Source of the DNA: Sulfurifustis variabilis
Lineage (GTDB): Bacteria > Pseudomonadota > Gammaproteobacteria > Acidiferrobacterales > Sulfurifustaceae
Assembly (NCBI RefSeq): GCF_002355415.1
Contig: NZ_AP014936.1
Span: 868,001-932,000 of the forward strand
Direction of reading: 5' to 3'
Length of the DNA stretch: 64,000 nucleotides
Shown here: one piece after another, positions 16,324 through 24,753 of the stretch
How positions within the stretch are numbered: position 1 is the first letter of the stretch
Layout: each line of letters starts with the position of its first letter
The notes under the pieces: generated by a model
The model's input: only the letters and a program-made list of their open reading frames with translations
Databases searched by the model: none
Told to the model about the DNA's origin: nothing
Position numbers and translations under genes: made by a program

Positions 16324-19300
16324 TTGATGCGCATTGACGAGCTAAAAGCTAACACTGTTATCCACGGTTCAAGTCTTCCCGAGCCGGTGCAAGTAATCGT
16401 CGTCGTGCCTCTAGGCACGTCGGCGAAGGTGATCGGCAAGGGGCGAAACACCGGGATGGTGTACGAACCTGTCCTAAACGAAGAGCAACTCATCGGCATC
16501 CAAGTACTACCGGAAGAAACATTCGACGGTGACGGCGAGCGTTTCCGGCTCGGTGTCGAGGCAATGCGCCTTGCGCTTGCCTATGAGTACGACCCCTATT
16601 TTTCGCTGTCTATCGCGCGCGTCGATCCGCTGCCGCATCAGCTTGAGGCGGTATACGACTACTTCATGAGGTTGCCGCGTATCCGGTTTCTGCTGGCCGA
16701 TGATCCGGGCGCTGGCAAGACGATCATGGCAGGGCTTCTGATCAAGGAGCTCAAGATTCGCGGCCTGGTCAAGCGGGTGCTGATCATCACACCGGCCAAC
16801 CTCACGTTCCAGTGGCAACGCGAGTTGAAGGACAAGTTCCGCGAAAACTTCGAAGTCATTCGCAGCGACGTTCTGCGCGCCAACTACGGGATGAATCCAT
16901 GGCAGGAGAAGGATCAGGTCGTCACCTCGGTGTCCTGGGTCTCTCGCATCGAAGATGCCAAGGATTCTTTGCTACGGAGCCGGTGGGATCTGGTCATTGT
17001 CGACGAGGCGCACAAGATGAGCGCCTACAGCAGCGAGAAGAAGACTCTTGCCTATCAGCTCGGCGAGGCCCTTTCGAACATGACGGATCACTACCTGCTG
17101 ATGACGGCGACCCCACACAAGGGCGATCCCGAGAACTTCTGCCTGTTCCTCGAGCTGCTCGACCGTGATGTCTATGGCGACATCAGGAGTCTGGAGGAAG
17201 CGATGGCGCGGCACGAAGCGCCGTTCTATCTGCGCCGCGTCAAGGAGGCGCTGGTCACGTTCCCCGAGCCGGAAACCGGTCACGTTAAGGCGCTTTTCAC
17301 CCGACGCATCGTCACTACCTCAGAATTTCAGATTTCGGACGAGGAACTGGATTTCTATGACCGCCTGACTCGCTACGTCGAAGATCAATCGATTAAAGCC
17401 GCAGCCGATGATTCGGCCCGTGGCCGGGCGCTCGCCTTCACCATGGCCATGCTTCAGCGCCGATTCGCCTCCAGCCTTTACGCTGTGCGGCGCAGCCTGG
17501 AACGCATGCGCGACAAGCGCGAGCGCATTCTCAAGGACCCGGAGGGCTACCGGCGGGAGCAGATGAACAAGCGGCTGCCCGAGGACTTCGAGGATCTGAC
17601 CGACGAAGAACAGCAGGAGATCATCTCCCAGCTCGAGGACGTCGTCGCCAGCGTCGATCCGGCGGCACTGCGCGAAGAGATCGCCGAGCTGAACAAACTG
17701 ATCAACCACGCCCGAGAGCTGGAAGCACGGGAGGTCGAGACCAAACTCACCGCTCTGAAGGATCTGCTAACCAAGCAGGGGGTCTTCGCCGACCCCAAGA
17801 TGAAGCTCTTAGTTTTTACCGAACACAAGGATACCCTGGACTTCCTTGCTGGGAGCGGACGCGAAGGCCGACCACTCGGGAAGCTGCGCGAATGGGGTCT
17901 CACTCTCACGCAAATCCATGGCGGTATGAAAATCGGTGACCGGGACACACCTGGCACCCGTATTTTCGCCGAGCGCGAATTCCGGGAATCAGCTCAAGTA
18001 TTGGTCGCCACAGAGGCCGCCGGCGAGGGCATAAACCTGCAGTTCTGTTGGTTGATGATCAACTACGACATCCCTTGGAACCCCGTACGCCTCGAACAGC
18101 GCATGGGCCGTATCCACCGCTACGGTCAGGAGAAGGACTGTCTGATCTTCAACTTCGTCTCGACCAACACCCGCGAGGGGCGCGTTCTGCACAAACTCTT
18201 CGAGCGTATCGAGGCGATCCAAGACGATCTAGACCCCAAGCGTACCGGCAAGATCTTCAACGTCCTCGGCGACGTGTTTCCTGCCAACCAACTCGAAAAG
18301 ATGCTGCGCGACATGTATGCGCACAACCAGATGACCGAAGAACTCATCAAGCAGCGCATCGTCGAGCAGGTCGACCGGAGGCGCTTCGAAAACATCACGC
18401 AATCCACGCTCGAGGGTCTCGCCAAGAAGGAACTGAACCTTTCCGCCATCATCGGCAAGTCCGCCGAGGCCAAGGAACGGCGGCTCGTGCCGGAAGTCAT
18501 CGAGGACTTCTTCCTCGAAGCCGGGCCGCTTACCGGCGTCTCACCAAAACCCGCAAAGACAGGCGCTCACATTTACAAAGTTGGCCGAGTCCCGCGCAAC
18601 CTATGGCCGACCGGCGAGCGCCTGGAGTCCCGCTTCGGCAAGCTCGGGCGTGAGTACGGCAACATTGTCTTCGATAAGGAACTGCTCAAGCAGGATGCCA
18701 CCCTGGAATGGGTGACGCCGGGCCATCCACTCTTCGAGGCGGTGCGCCAAGACGTCCTGGGACAGGTGCAGGAGCACCTCAAGCGCGGCGCCGTATTCTA
18801 CGACCTCCATAGTCAGACCCCGTACCGCCTGGATGTCTTCAGCGCGTCCATTCGCGACGGCCGGGGCAATGTCTTAAGCCGTCGGCTGTTCGTGGTACAA
18901 GCCGGTATGGATGGGAAGACGACCATCAAGCAGCCGACAATCTTCCTCGATCTCACTGCTGCTGAGACCCCGCCAGAAGTCCCGCACGATGCAGCCCTGC
19001 CGGATCGAAACCAGGTCGAGGTCGTCTTGCTGGAACAGGCGCTGAACCCGCTGCTCGAGGAATCGCGCCGGGAGCGCGAACGCGAGGTGGCCACCATTTC
19101 CCGCCATGCCGAGCTCTCGCTGAATACCATTATCCACCGCGAAAACCTTCTGTTGGCGGACCTCATATCCCAAAAGGAAAGTGGCTCCACCGAACCCGGA
19201 CTGGAAGGCCGCATCAAGATATCGGAAGACAAGCTCCTGGAGCTCGACCACCGCCTACAAAGCCGCCGCCGGGAGCTGGAGCAGGAACGGCAATGCTCGA

Positions 19301-19812
19301 TTGGAGATATCCAGCACATTGGTCGAGCGTGGGTCCTGCCCCATCCGGACCGGGCTGCCCCCGGGATCGCCCCCATGGTTTCCGACCCGGAGATCGAGCG
19401 CATAGCAGTCGACACCGTGATCGCGCACGAGGAAGCGGAAGGCCGAGTGGTGGAAAGCGTCGAAGCGGAGAACCGCGGTTTCGACCTCATCTCGCGCCGT
19501 CCGCACCCGGAGGACCCAAAGACCGCAATCGATGTTCGTTTCATTGAGGTCAAGGGTCGGGCTAGCGCCGGCGAGATCGCCCTGACGACCAACGAATACA
19601 AGACCGCGCAGCGCCTTGGCAACGACTACTGGCTTTATGTCGTTTTCCACTGCGCCACGCCGAATCCTTCCGTCAACATCCTGCGTAACCCCGCCACGCT
19701 CGACTGGCAGCCGATCGTCAAGGTCGAGCATTACCGTCTGAACGTCGATTCTGTAAGGCATCCTGTGGAGCTTCGAGAAGATCGCGCGCCTTATCAAAAG
19801 GGCGGGGAGTAA
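16324..19812 (+). CDS. SNF2-type DNA helicase/translocase with C-terminal DUF3883-like domain
   Basis: The 1162-residue protein has superfamily 2 helicase motifs: Walker A DDPGAGKT (residues 126-133), DEAH (227-230) and MTATPHKG. The C-terminal helicase lobe has EAAGEGINLQ (about 564) and QRMGRIHRYGQ (592-602). A region rich in Arg/Glu coiled-coil (about 900-1000) precedes a C-terminal DUF3883-like domain (about 1030-1140), with NRGFDLISRR and FIEVKGRAS; the GFD...EVKGR pattern resembles PD-(D/E)XK nuclease-like folds. This helicase type is found with methyltransferases in defence islands. It is the first gene of the operon, and the next gene starts three bases after its stop. Codon use is less GC-rich than that of the flanking core genes. 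Confidence 0.92.
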   Translation: MMRIDELKANTVIHGSSLPEPVQVIVVVPLGTSAKVIGKGRNTGMVYEPVLNEEQLIGIQVLPEETFDGDGERFRLGVEAMRLALAYEYDPYFSLSIARVDPLPHQLEAVYDYFMRLPRIRFLLADDPGAGKTIMAGLLIKELKIRGLVKRVLIITPANLTFQWQRELKDKFRENFEVIRSDVLRANYGMNPWQEKDQVVTSVSWVSRIEDAKDSLLRSRWDLVIVDEAHKMSAYSSEKKTLAYQLGEALSNMTDHYLLMTATPHKGDPENFCLFLELLDRDVYGDIRSLEEAMARHEAPFYLRRVKEALVTFPEPETGHVKALFTRRIVTTSEFQISDEELDFYDRLTRYVEDQSIKAAADDSARGRALAFTMAMLQRRFASSLYAVRRSLERMRDKRERILKDPEGYRREQMNKRLPEDFEDLTDEEQQEIISQLEDVVASVDPAALREEIAELNKLINHARELEAREVETKLTALKDLLTKQGVFADPKMKLLVFTEHKDTLDFLAGSGREGRPLGKLREWGLTLTQIHGGMKIGDRDTPGTRIFAEREFRESAQVLVATEAAGEGINLQFCWLMINYDIPWNPVRLEQRMGRIHRYGQEKDCLIFNFVSTNTREGRVLHKLFERIEAIQDDLDPKRTGKIFNVLGDVFPANQLEKMLRDMYAHNQMTEELIKQRIVEQVDRRRFENITQSTLEGLAKKELNLSAIIGKSAEAKERRLVPEVIEDFFLEAGPLTGVSPKPAKTGAHIYKVGRVPRNLWPTGERLESRFGKLGREYGNIVFDKELLKQDATLEWVTPGHPLFEAVRQDVLGQVQEHLKRGAVFYDLHSQTPYRLDVFSASIRDGRGNVLSRRLFVVQAGMDGKTTIKQPTIFLDLTAAETPPEVPHDAALPDRNQVEVVLLEQALNPLLEESRREREREVATISRHAELSLNTIIHRENLLLADLISQKESGSTEPGLEGRIKISEDKLLELDHRLQSRRRELEQERQCSIGDIQHIGRAWVLPHPDRAAPGIAPMVSDPEIERIAVDTVIAHEEAEGRVVESVEAENRGFDLISRRPHPEDPKTAIDVRFIEVKGRASAGEIALTTNEYKTAQRLGNDYWLYVVFHCATPNPSVNILRNPATLDWQPIVKVEHYRLNVDSVRHPVELREDRAPYQKGGE

Positions 19813-19815
19813 GGC

Positions 19816-21288
19816 ATGGCCGATCCTAAGAACGAACTCCAGGCAAGCTTTCAGCCGGCGAAACGTTTTCAAACCTATGGCGACCTCATTCTCGGTCTTC
19901 GCGCCAAAGGTTTTCGCAATCACTTTGATACCAAGATCGAGATCGAAAGCCCGATCACAGCCTTTTGCGGAGTCAATGGCACAGGGAAGTCAACGCTGTT
20001 ACAACTCGCCGCCGCTAGTTACCAAGCGCCAAACGGGCAAAATCGGCACTACGTCTCGTCGTTCATCCTGGCGGGAACCCTGGACAGCAAGCCTTTCGCC
20101 GACGATGCCTCGATCGAGATTACCTACGAACAGCCCCCCGAAAGCAGCGGGTCCATCCAGCCTCGAACGCTGACGGTTTCCCGATCGGGATCGTCGTGGT
20201 CCGGTTATGACCGCCAGCCTGAGCGCACGGTCCTGTATCTCGGCCTAGCCTTTCATCTGCCTCATGCTGAGCGCGACGAGAACTTCAAGACACTGTTCGG
20301 CGACGCGCAGTTCCGTCTCAGGGAAAAGCATGCGCTCGAAGATAGGGTTGTCGAGCGGGTCTCGACCATTCTCCTGTGCAAATACGACGCCGCGCATCGA
20401 AATACGCTGAGGAAGCGGTATGGTCGCACGAACACGCATCTCCTTACAGCTAAGCGCTGTGCTGGTGCGGAGTACTCGGAGGCCAACATGGGCTCGGGAG
20501 AGGCACGTTTGTATGCCCTCGTCATGCAGATTGAAGCGGCACCCGAGAAGAGTCTGCTTCTCGTTGAGGAGCCGGAAACGTCGTTGCACCCGAGCGCCCA
20601 ATACGAGCTTGGTCGCTACCTTGTGGAGGTTGCCAAGCGCCGCGGCCTACAGATATGGCTCACCACGCACAGCGAATACCTTCTGCTGGCATTGCCCCAA
20701 AAATCGCGCATCTATCTCAAACGGGACGGCGCGTCGGTCGTCCCCATCCCAGGCGTGGGCGTGCGACAAGCCGTGAGCCTGATGGACAACTTCGCGATCC
20801 CAGCGATTTACGTGCTGGTCGAGGACGATGTGGCTGAGTCGATCGTTGCCGAACTCCTGCGCATGCATGACCCGGACTTCCTCAAGACGGCACGTGTGAT
20901 CGTGGGCGGTGACAAAGCCCGGATCCGCCAGATGATGGAGGTCTTCCAGGATCAGAAGCTGCCGGTCTGCGGGGTACGCGACGGCGATTTCGGTGATGAC
21001 AAGAAGCTCAAGATGTACAAGCTTTTCGGCAACGAGCCGCCGGAGAGGGAAATCTTCAAGTCGGCAAAGTTCAGAGAGCTCTTTGCCGGCCAGCACGGGG
21101 TGGATTGGGACGCTGTGGATATCGCGAACCAAGACAAGGACCATCACGGATGGTTTGATGTCCTCGAGCAGCAGCTGGCCCGAAAACGGGCGGAGATCCT
21201 CCCCTTGGCAGCCCGCGCCTACCTCGAAGGAATCCTAGAAACCGACCGGCAAGCGTTGGTCGATCAAATCAAGGCAGCAGTACCATGA
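19816..21288 (+). CDS. OLD-family-like ATPase with TOPRIM-like nuclease part
   Basis: The 490-residue protein has an N-terminal ABC/SMC-like ATPase: Walker A GVNGTGKST (residues 52-60), a signature-like GSGEARLYAL, Walker B LLLVEEPETSLHP (Glu251/Glu252) and the H-loop LTTHSEYLLL. The C-terminal part has VEDDVAE (Glu336) and VRDGDFGDD (Asp389/Asp391), which match the acidic Glu and DxD residues of TOPRIM nucleases. OLD proteins are ATP-driven nucleases used in phage exclusion (P2 Old, GajA, retron partners). It overlaps the next gene by four bases (ATGA), so the two are translationally coupled. Confidence 0.87.
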   Translation: MADPKNELQASFQPAKRFQTYGDLILGLRAKGFRNHFDTKIEIESPITAFCGVNGTGKSTLLQLAAASYQAPNGQNRHYVSSFILAGTLDSKPFADDASIEITYEQPPESSGSIQPRTLTVSRSGSSWSGYDRQPERTVLYLGLAFHLPHAERDENFKTLFGDAQFRLREKHALEDRVVERVSTILLCKYDAAHRNTLRKRYGRTNTHLLTAKRCAGAEYSEANMGSGEARLYALVMQIEAAPEKSLLLVEEPETSLHPSAQYELGRYLVEVAKRRGLQIWLTTHSEYLLLALPQKSRIYLKRDGASVVPIPGVGVRQAVSLMDNFAIPAIYVLVEDDVAESIVAELLRMHDPDFLKTARVIVGGDKARIRQMMEVFQDQKLPVCGVRDGDFGDDKKLKMYKLFGNEPPEREIFKSAKFRELFAGQHGVDWDAVDIANQDKDHHGWFDVLEQQLARKRAEILPLAARAYLEGILETDRQALVDQIKAAVP

Positions 21289-24158
21289 AAAACGATTACA
21301 AGCGGTTGATTGAGGTCGACCTTCCCATCCGCCGCATTTCGAACCACGCGCGGGCCGAGAAGAACATTCGTTCCGGCCACCCGTGGCAGCTTCACATCTG
21401 GTGGGCACGCCGCCCCTGGGGGGCCTGCCGTGCCGTGGCGCTCGCCTCGCTGATTCCCGCGCCGACGGATGAGCGTTGCCCGGAGGAGTTCGTCAAGACT
21501 GCCACTTCAGTGCTGACCGAAGTTGGTTTCAAACCGGCTGACGGTTCTCGGCAGAAGGTGGAGGATGCGCTGCTGCGCTTCATTGGAGAATTCGCCCGCT
21601 GGGAAGCCGGCGGAGATCCACACTGGCGCAGCGCAGCGCGTAAGCTCGTCAAAGCGATGCATCCTCACGCGCCCCACGTGTTCGATCCATTCTCCGGCTA
21701 TGGCGCCATCCCGGGGGAAGCCGCACGGCTCGGCTGCGAGAGCGTTGCCTCCGAGCTGAATCCGGTGGCCCTGCTGTGTCTGCGCACCTTGCTAGAGGCA
21801 ATGCCGCGGCACGGCGAATCGCTCATCGAGAAGTTCAATGAAGGCGCGGAATTCGTCAAGGCGGAGGCGGAGAAGCGTCTAGCGTCGTATTACCCCGAGA
21901 GAAACGGCAAGCAAGTCATCGCCTGGTTGTGGGCGCGCACGGTGACCTGTGAAGGGCCGGGCTGCGGCGCGACCGTCCCGCTGATTTCCCAGACCACCAT
22001 TGCCAAGGGCAGTCGTAAGGCGTGGATCGAGGTCACGGGCGACCCCAAAACCAAGGAAGTGCGCATTGCCGTACGCTCGGGCAAGTTTATCCCCGCAGGA
22101 CTCAAAAAGACCGCTGGTGGTGGCTATGCTATCTGCCCGGTGTGCGGCTTCACCACTGACAAGGAGCGGGTCAAGGCGCAAGGCAAGGAAGGGAGGATCG
22201 CACACCGACTTTATGGCGTGGCGATGGCCATCGGGACCCGGCAGGGCAAGGAGTATGCCGAGCCGATGCCGGAAGACTTGGCGGCGTTCGATAAAGCTGT
22301 CGCGGCGTGGGAGCGAACCCTAAAGAGCAACCCGGATGCTGACCCGCGTGAGAAATATCCGTTTCACGATCCTCGCGCATTTACAGCAGGGCAGTATGGC
22401 ATCAAGACCTGGGGCGACTTGTTCTCACCGCGCCAAAAACTGGCGCTTCACACCATCGGTGAAATCCTCCGCGATTATGAGCAGCGCTTGGCGGCTCGTG
22501 GCGAAGATCGGTCACTGGTGCGCGACACGGTGACCGCACTGGCGCTCTCAGTAAGCAACACGGTGCACTATCTGACGACCATGAGCACATGGTTATCCGA
22601 GGGCATGATCTCGTGCTTCATCGCGGGCAATGCTATTGCCATGCGTTGGGATTGGGCTGAGGCAAATCCTCTCGTCGATACATATGCCGGGGGGCTCGAC
22701 TTTTCCTTTAAGAAGTCCGAAGAAGCTCTTGCCTCAACCATCGCCATCGACAATACGACCACCACGGTGATGCGCGCTGATGCGGCCAACTATCCGCTGC
22801 CGGACGATGCAGCCGAGATGTTTTTTTCGGACCCGCCCTATTATGACGTCGTGCCCTATGCCGACCTCTCCGATCTCTGCTATGTCTGGCTCAAACGATT
22901 CGTCGGCCATGCACAGCCTGATCTGCTGTCGGAAGACCTGACCCCAAAAGCTGAGCAGATCGTGGTCAATCCTTATGCGGTTGAGGACGGCCGAGGCGAC
23001 CAGTCGCCGCAGCGCTATCAGGAGCGCATGACGCAGGCTTTCACCGAAGCGCGCCGGGTGCTCAGGCCCGATGGCATCGGCTGCGTTGTTTTCGCCCACA
23101 AGGGCACGGCGGCGTGGGAAACGTTGCTCGCATCCATCATCGACGCGGGCTTCGTGGTGACCGCCTCGTGGCCTATCGATACCGAACGCGCGGCGCGCAT
23201 GCGCGCCTACAAGTCAGCCGCCCTTGGCTCCAGTGTCCATATCGTGGTGCGCCCGCGCGAAAACCCGGATGGCTCCTTGCGTACCCAAGAAGTGGGCGAC
23301 TGGCGCGATGTGCTCGCCGAACTGCCGCGCAAGATCCGGGGCTGGATTCGGCGTTTGATTCATGAGGGCGTGGTGGGGGCCGACGCGATCTTCGCGTGCC
23401 TTGGGCCGGCATTGGAAATCTATTCCCGTCATGCCCGAGTCGAAAAGGCGAACGGAGACCAAGTGTTCCTACGCGAGTATCTGGAACACGTTTGGGCAAC
23501 CATCTCTCGGGAGGCATTGGCCACCATTTTTGAAGGCGCGGACGCCACGGGCTTCGAGCCAGATGCGCGCCTTACCGCCATGTGGCTGTGGACGCTGCGC
23601 ACGGAGGCGGGCGACGCCGCGGCAGCGGTTGACGATGAGGACGATGAGTCCGAGAGCAAAGCCGGTAACGCCAAAGGGTATGCTTTGGAGTTCGATGCGG
23701 TGAACAACATTGCGAAAGGTCTCGGTATTCACCTGGAGGACCTTACCTCGGTGGTGGAGATCAGCAAGGGCAACGCGCGCCTCCTGGCAGTCTCAGAGCG
23801 CACGCGGTACCTGTTCGGTGGGGCGCCGGAGGAACCGGTCAAGCGAGGACGAAAGAAGGCCGAACAGCAGGATCTGTTCGCGGAACTGTTGGATGAGGCG
23901 GATGCAGAATTTGCGAGGCGCGAGAAGGTAATCTTGAAGCCTGGAGCCACGACTCTCGACCGCGTGCATCAAGCCATGATCCTGTTTGCCACAGGTCGCG
24001 GTGAGGCTTTGAAGCGGCTGCTGGTGGATGACGGCGCGGGGCGGGATGCTCGCTTCTGGACGCTGGCAAACGCGCTGCTGGCACTCTATCCCAAATCAAG
24101 CGAGGAGAGTCGCTGGGTGGACGGCGTGCTGGCGCGGAAGAAGGGCCTGGGGTTGTGA
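21285..24158 (+). CDS. DUF1156 adenine-specific DNA methyltransferase with zinc ribbons
   Basis: The 957-residue protein begins with the DUF1156 signature (LIEVDLPIRRISNHARAEKN, then HIWWARRPW). It carries methyltransferase motif I (FDPFSGYGAIPGEAARLG, from residue 133) and motif IV DPPYYD (from residue 516), typical of N6-adenine methylases. Two CxxC/CxxxxC zinc-ribbon pairs occur: CEGPGC (222-227) and CPVC (284-287). It is long for a methylase, and the C-terminal region adds substrate-specificity or partner domains. It should modify host DNA to mark self in the neighbouring nuclease/helicase system. The next ORF starts two bases after its stop. Confidence 0.93.
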   Translation: MKNDYKRLIEVDLPIRRISNHARAEKNIRSGHPWQLHIWWARRPWGACRAVALASLIPAPTDERCPEEFVKTATSVLTEVGFKPADGSRQKVEDALLRFIGEFARWEAGGDPHWRSAARKLVKAMHPHAPHVFDPFSGYGAIPGEAARLGCESVASELNPVALLCLRTLLEAMPRHGESLIEKFNEGAEFVKAEAEKRLASYYPERNGKQVIAWLWARTVTCEGPGCGATVPLISQTTIAKGSRKAWIEVTGDPKTKEVRIAVRSGKFIPAGLKKTAGGGYAICPVCGFTTDKERVKAQGKEGRIAHRLYGVAMAIGTRQGKEYAEPMPEDLAAFDKAVAAWERTLKSNPDADPREKYPFHDPRAFTAGQYGIKTWGDLFSPRQKLALHTIGEILRDYEQRLAARGEDRSLVRDTVTALALSVSNTVHYLTTMSTWLSEGMISCFIAGNAIAMRWDWAEANPLVDTYAGGLDFSFKKSEEALASTIAIDNTTTTVMRADAANYPLPDDAAEMFFSDPPYYDVVPYADLSDLCYVWLKRFVGHAQPDLLSEDLTPKAEQIVVNPYAVEDGRGDQSPQRYQERMTQAFTEARRVLRPDGIGCVVFAHKGTAAWETLLASIIDAGFVVTASWPIDTERAARMRAYKSAALGSSVHIVVRPRENPDGSLRTQEVGDWRDVLAELPRKIRGWIRRLIHEGVVGADAIFACLGPALEIYSRHARVEKANGDQVFLREYLEHVWATISREALATIFEGADATGFEPDARLTAMWLWTLRTEAGDAAAAVDDEDDESESKAGNAKGYALEFDAVNNIAKGLGIHLEDLTSVVEISKGNARLLAVSERTRYLFGGAPEEPVKRGRKKAEQQDLFAELLDEADAEFARREKVILKPGATTLDRVHQAMILFATGRGEALKRLLVDDGAGRDARFWTLANALLALYPKSSEESRWVDGVLARKKGLGL

Positions 24159-24159
24159 G

Positions 24160-24744
24160 ATGGTCGATGCCCTGGGTGCGCGCTTCCGGGAGACATTCTT
24201 CGCTGTTATCCAGGAAGACGAGTTGGCGCGAGCGCTGAAGCAGGCGGCTTCCGACGCGAACCTCGGGGCATGGACGAGAGCTCTTACTGAGGCAGCGATC
24301 AGAACCTGCTCGAGGCTGGGGCTGATGGCCTCCGCCAAGGGGCACAAGCTGGAACTGCTGCCTATCCACCGTAATGAGTACTTGGCGCTGGATGTGATGG
24401 CCTTCTCCGAGGGCGAAAAGCGCTGGCGTTTTCCGGCGGCCGTGATGGAGTTGGAGAACAGCGCCCGGGACGACCAAATCGCCTACTCGCTTTGGAAGGT
24501 GTTGTCGGTACGGGCGGAGCTGCGGATCGTGTTCTGCTACCGGAGGAACGGGGAGGAGATCCCTGCCTTGCTTCGCCACCTGCGAGAAGAGGTGATCGAG
24601 GCGATGGGCTTGGCGGGCCGCGTGAAACTCGATGGGGCAACTTTGCTGGTGGTGGGCTCTCGAAGCGAATCGGGGACCTTTCCTTTCGGCTACTTCGGTT
24701 GGTGGTCGCTGGATACTAATACCGGAAGATTTGAACGGCTGTAG
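24160..24744 (+). CDS. Unrecognised 194-residue protein in the defence operon, weak nuclease-like pattern
   Basis: The ATG at 24160 follows the methylase stop by one base. The protein is all soluble. Helices cover residues 1-60. A strand pattern YLALDVMAF, WRFPAAVMELEN, then SLWKVLSVRAELRIVFCYRR resembles the Asp...Glu-x-x spacing of PD-(D/E)XK nucleases, with Glu-Asn where the catalytic Lys would be. The end reads PFGYFGWWSLDTN. DUF1156-DUF499 cassettes often carry a small DUF3780 protein between them; this gene holds that slot, but I cannot confirm the family. Nuclease function is only a suggestion. Confidence 0.75.
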   Translation: MVDALGARFRETFFAVIQEDELARALKQAASDANLGAWTRALTEAAIRTCSRLGLMASAKGHKLELLPIHRNEYLALDVMAFSEGEKRWRFPAAVMELENSARDDQIAYSLWKVLSVRAELRIVFCYRRNGEEIPALLRHLREEVIEAMGLAGRVKLDGATLLVVGSRSESGTFPFGYFGWWSLDTNTGRFERL

Positions 24745-24753
24745 GGGACAACG

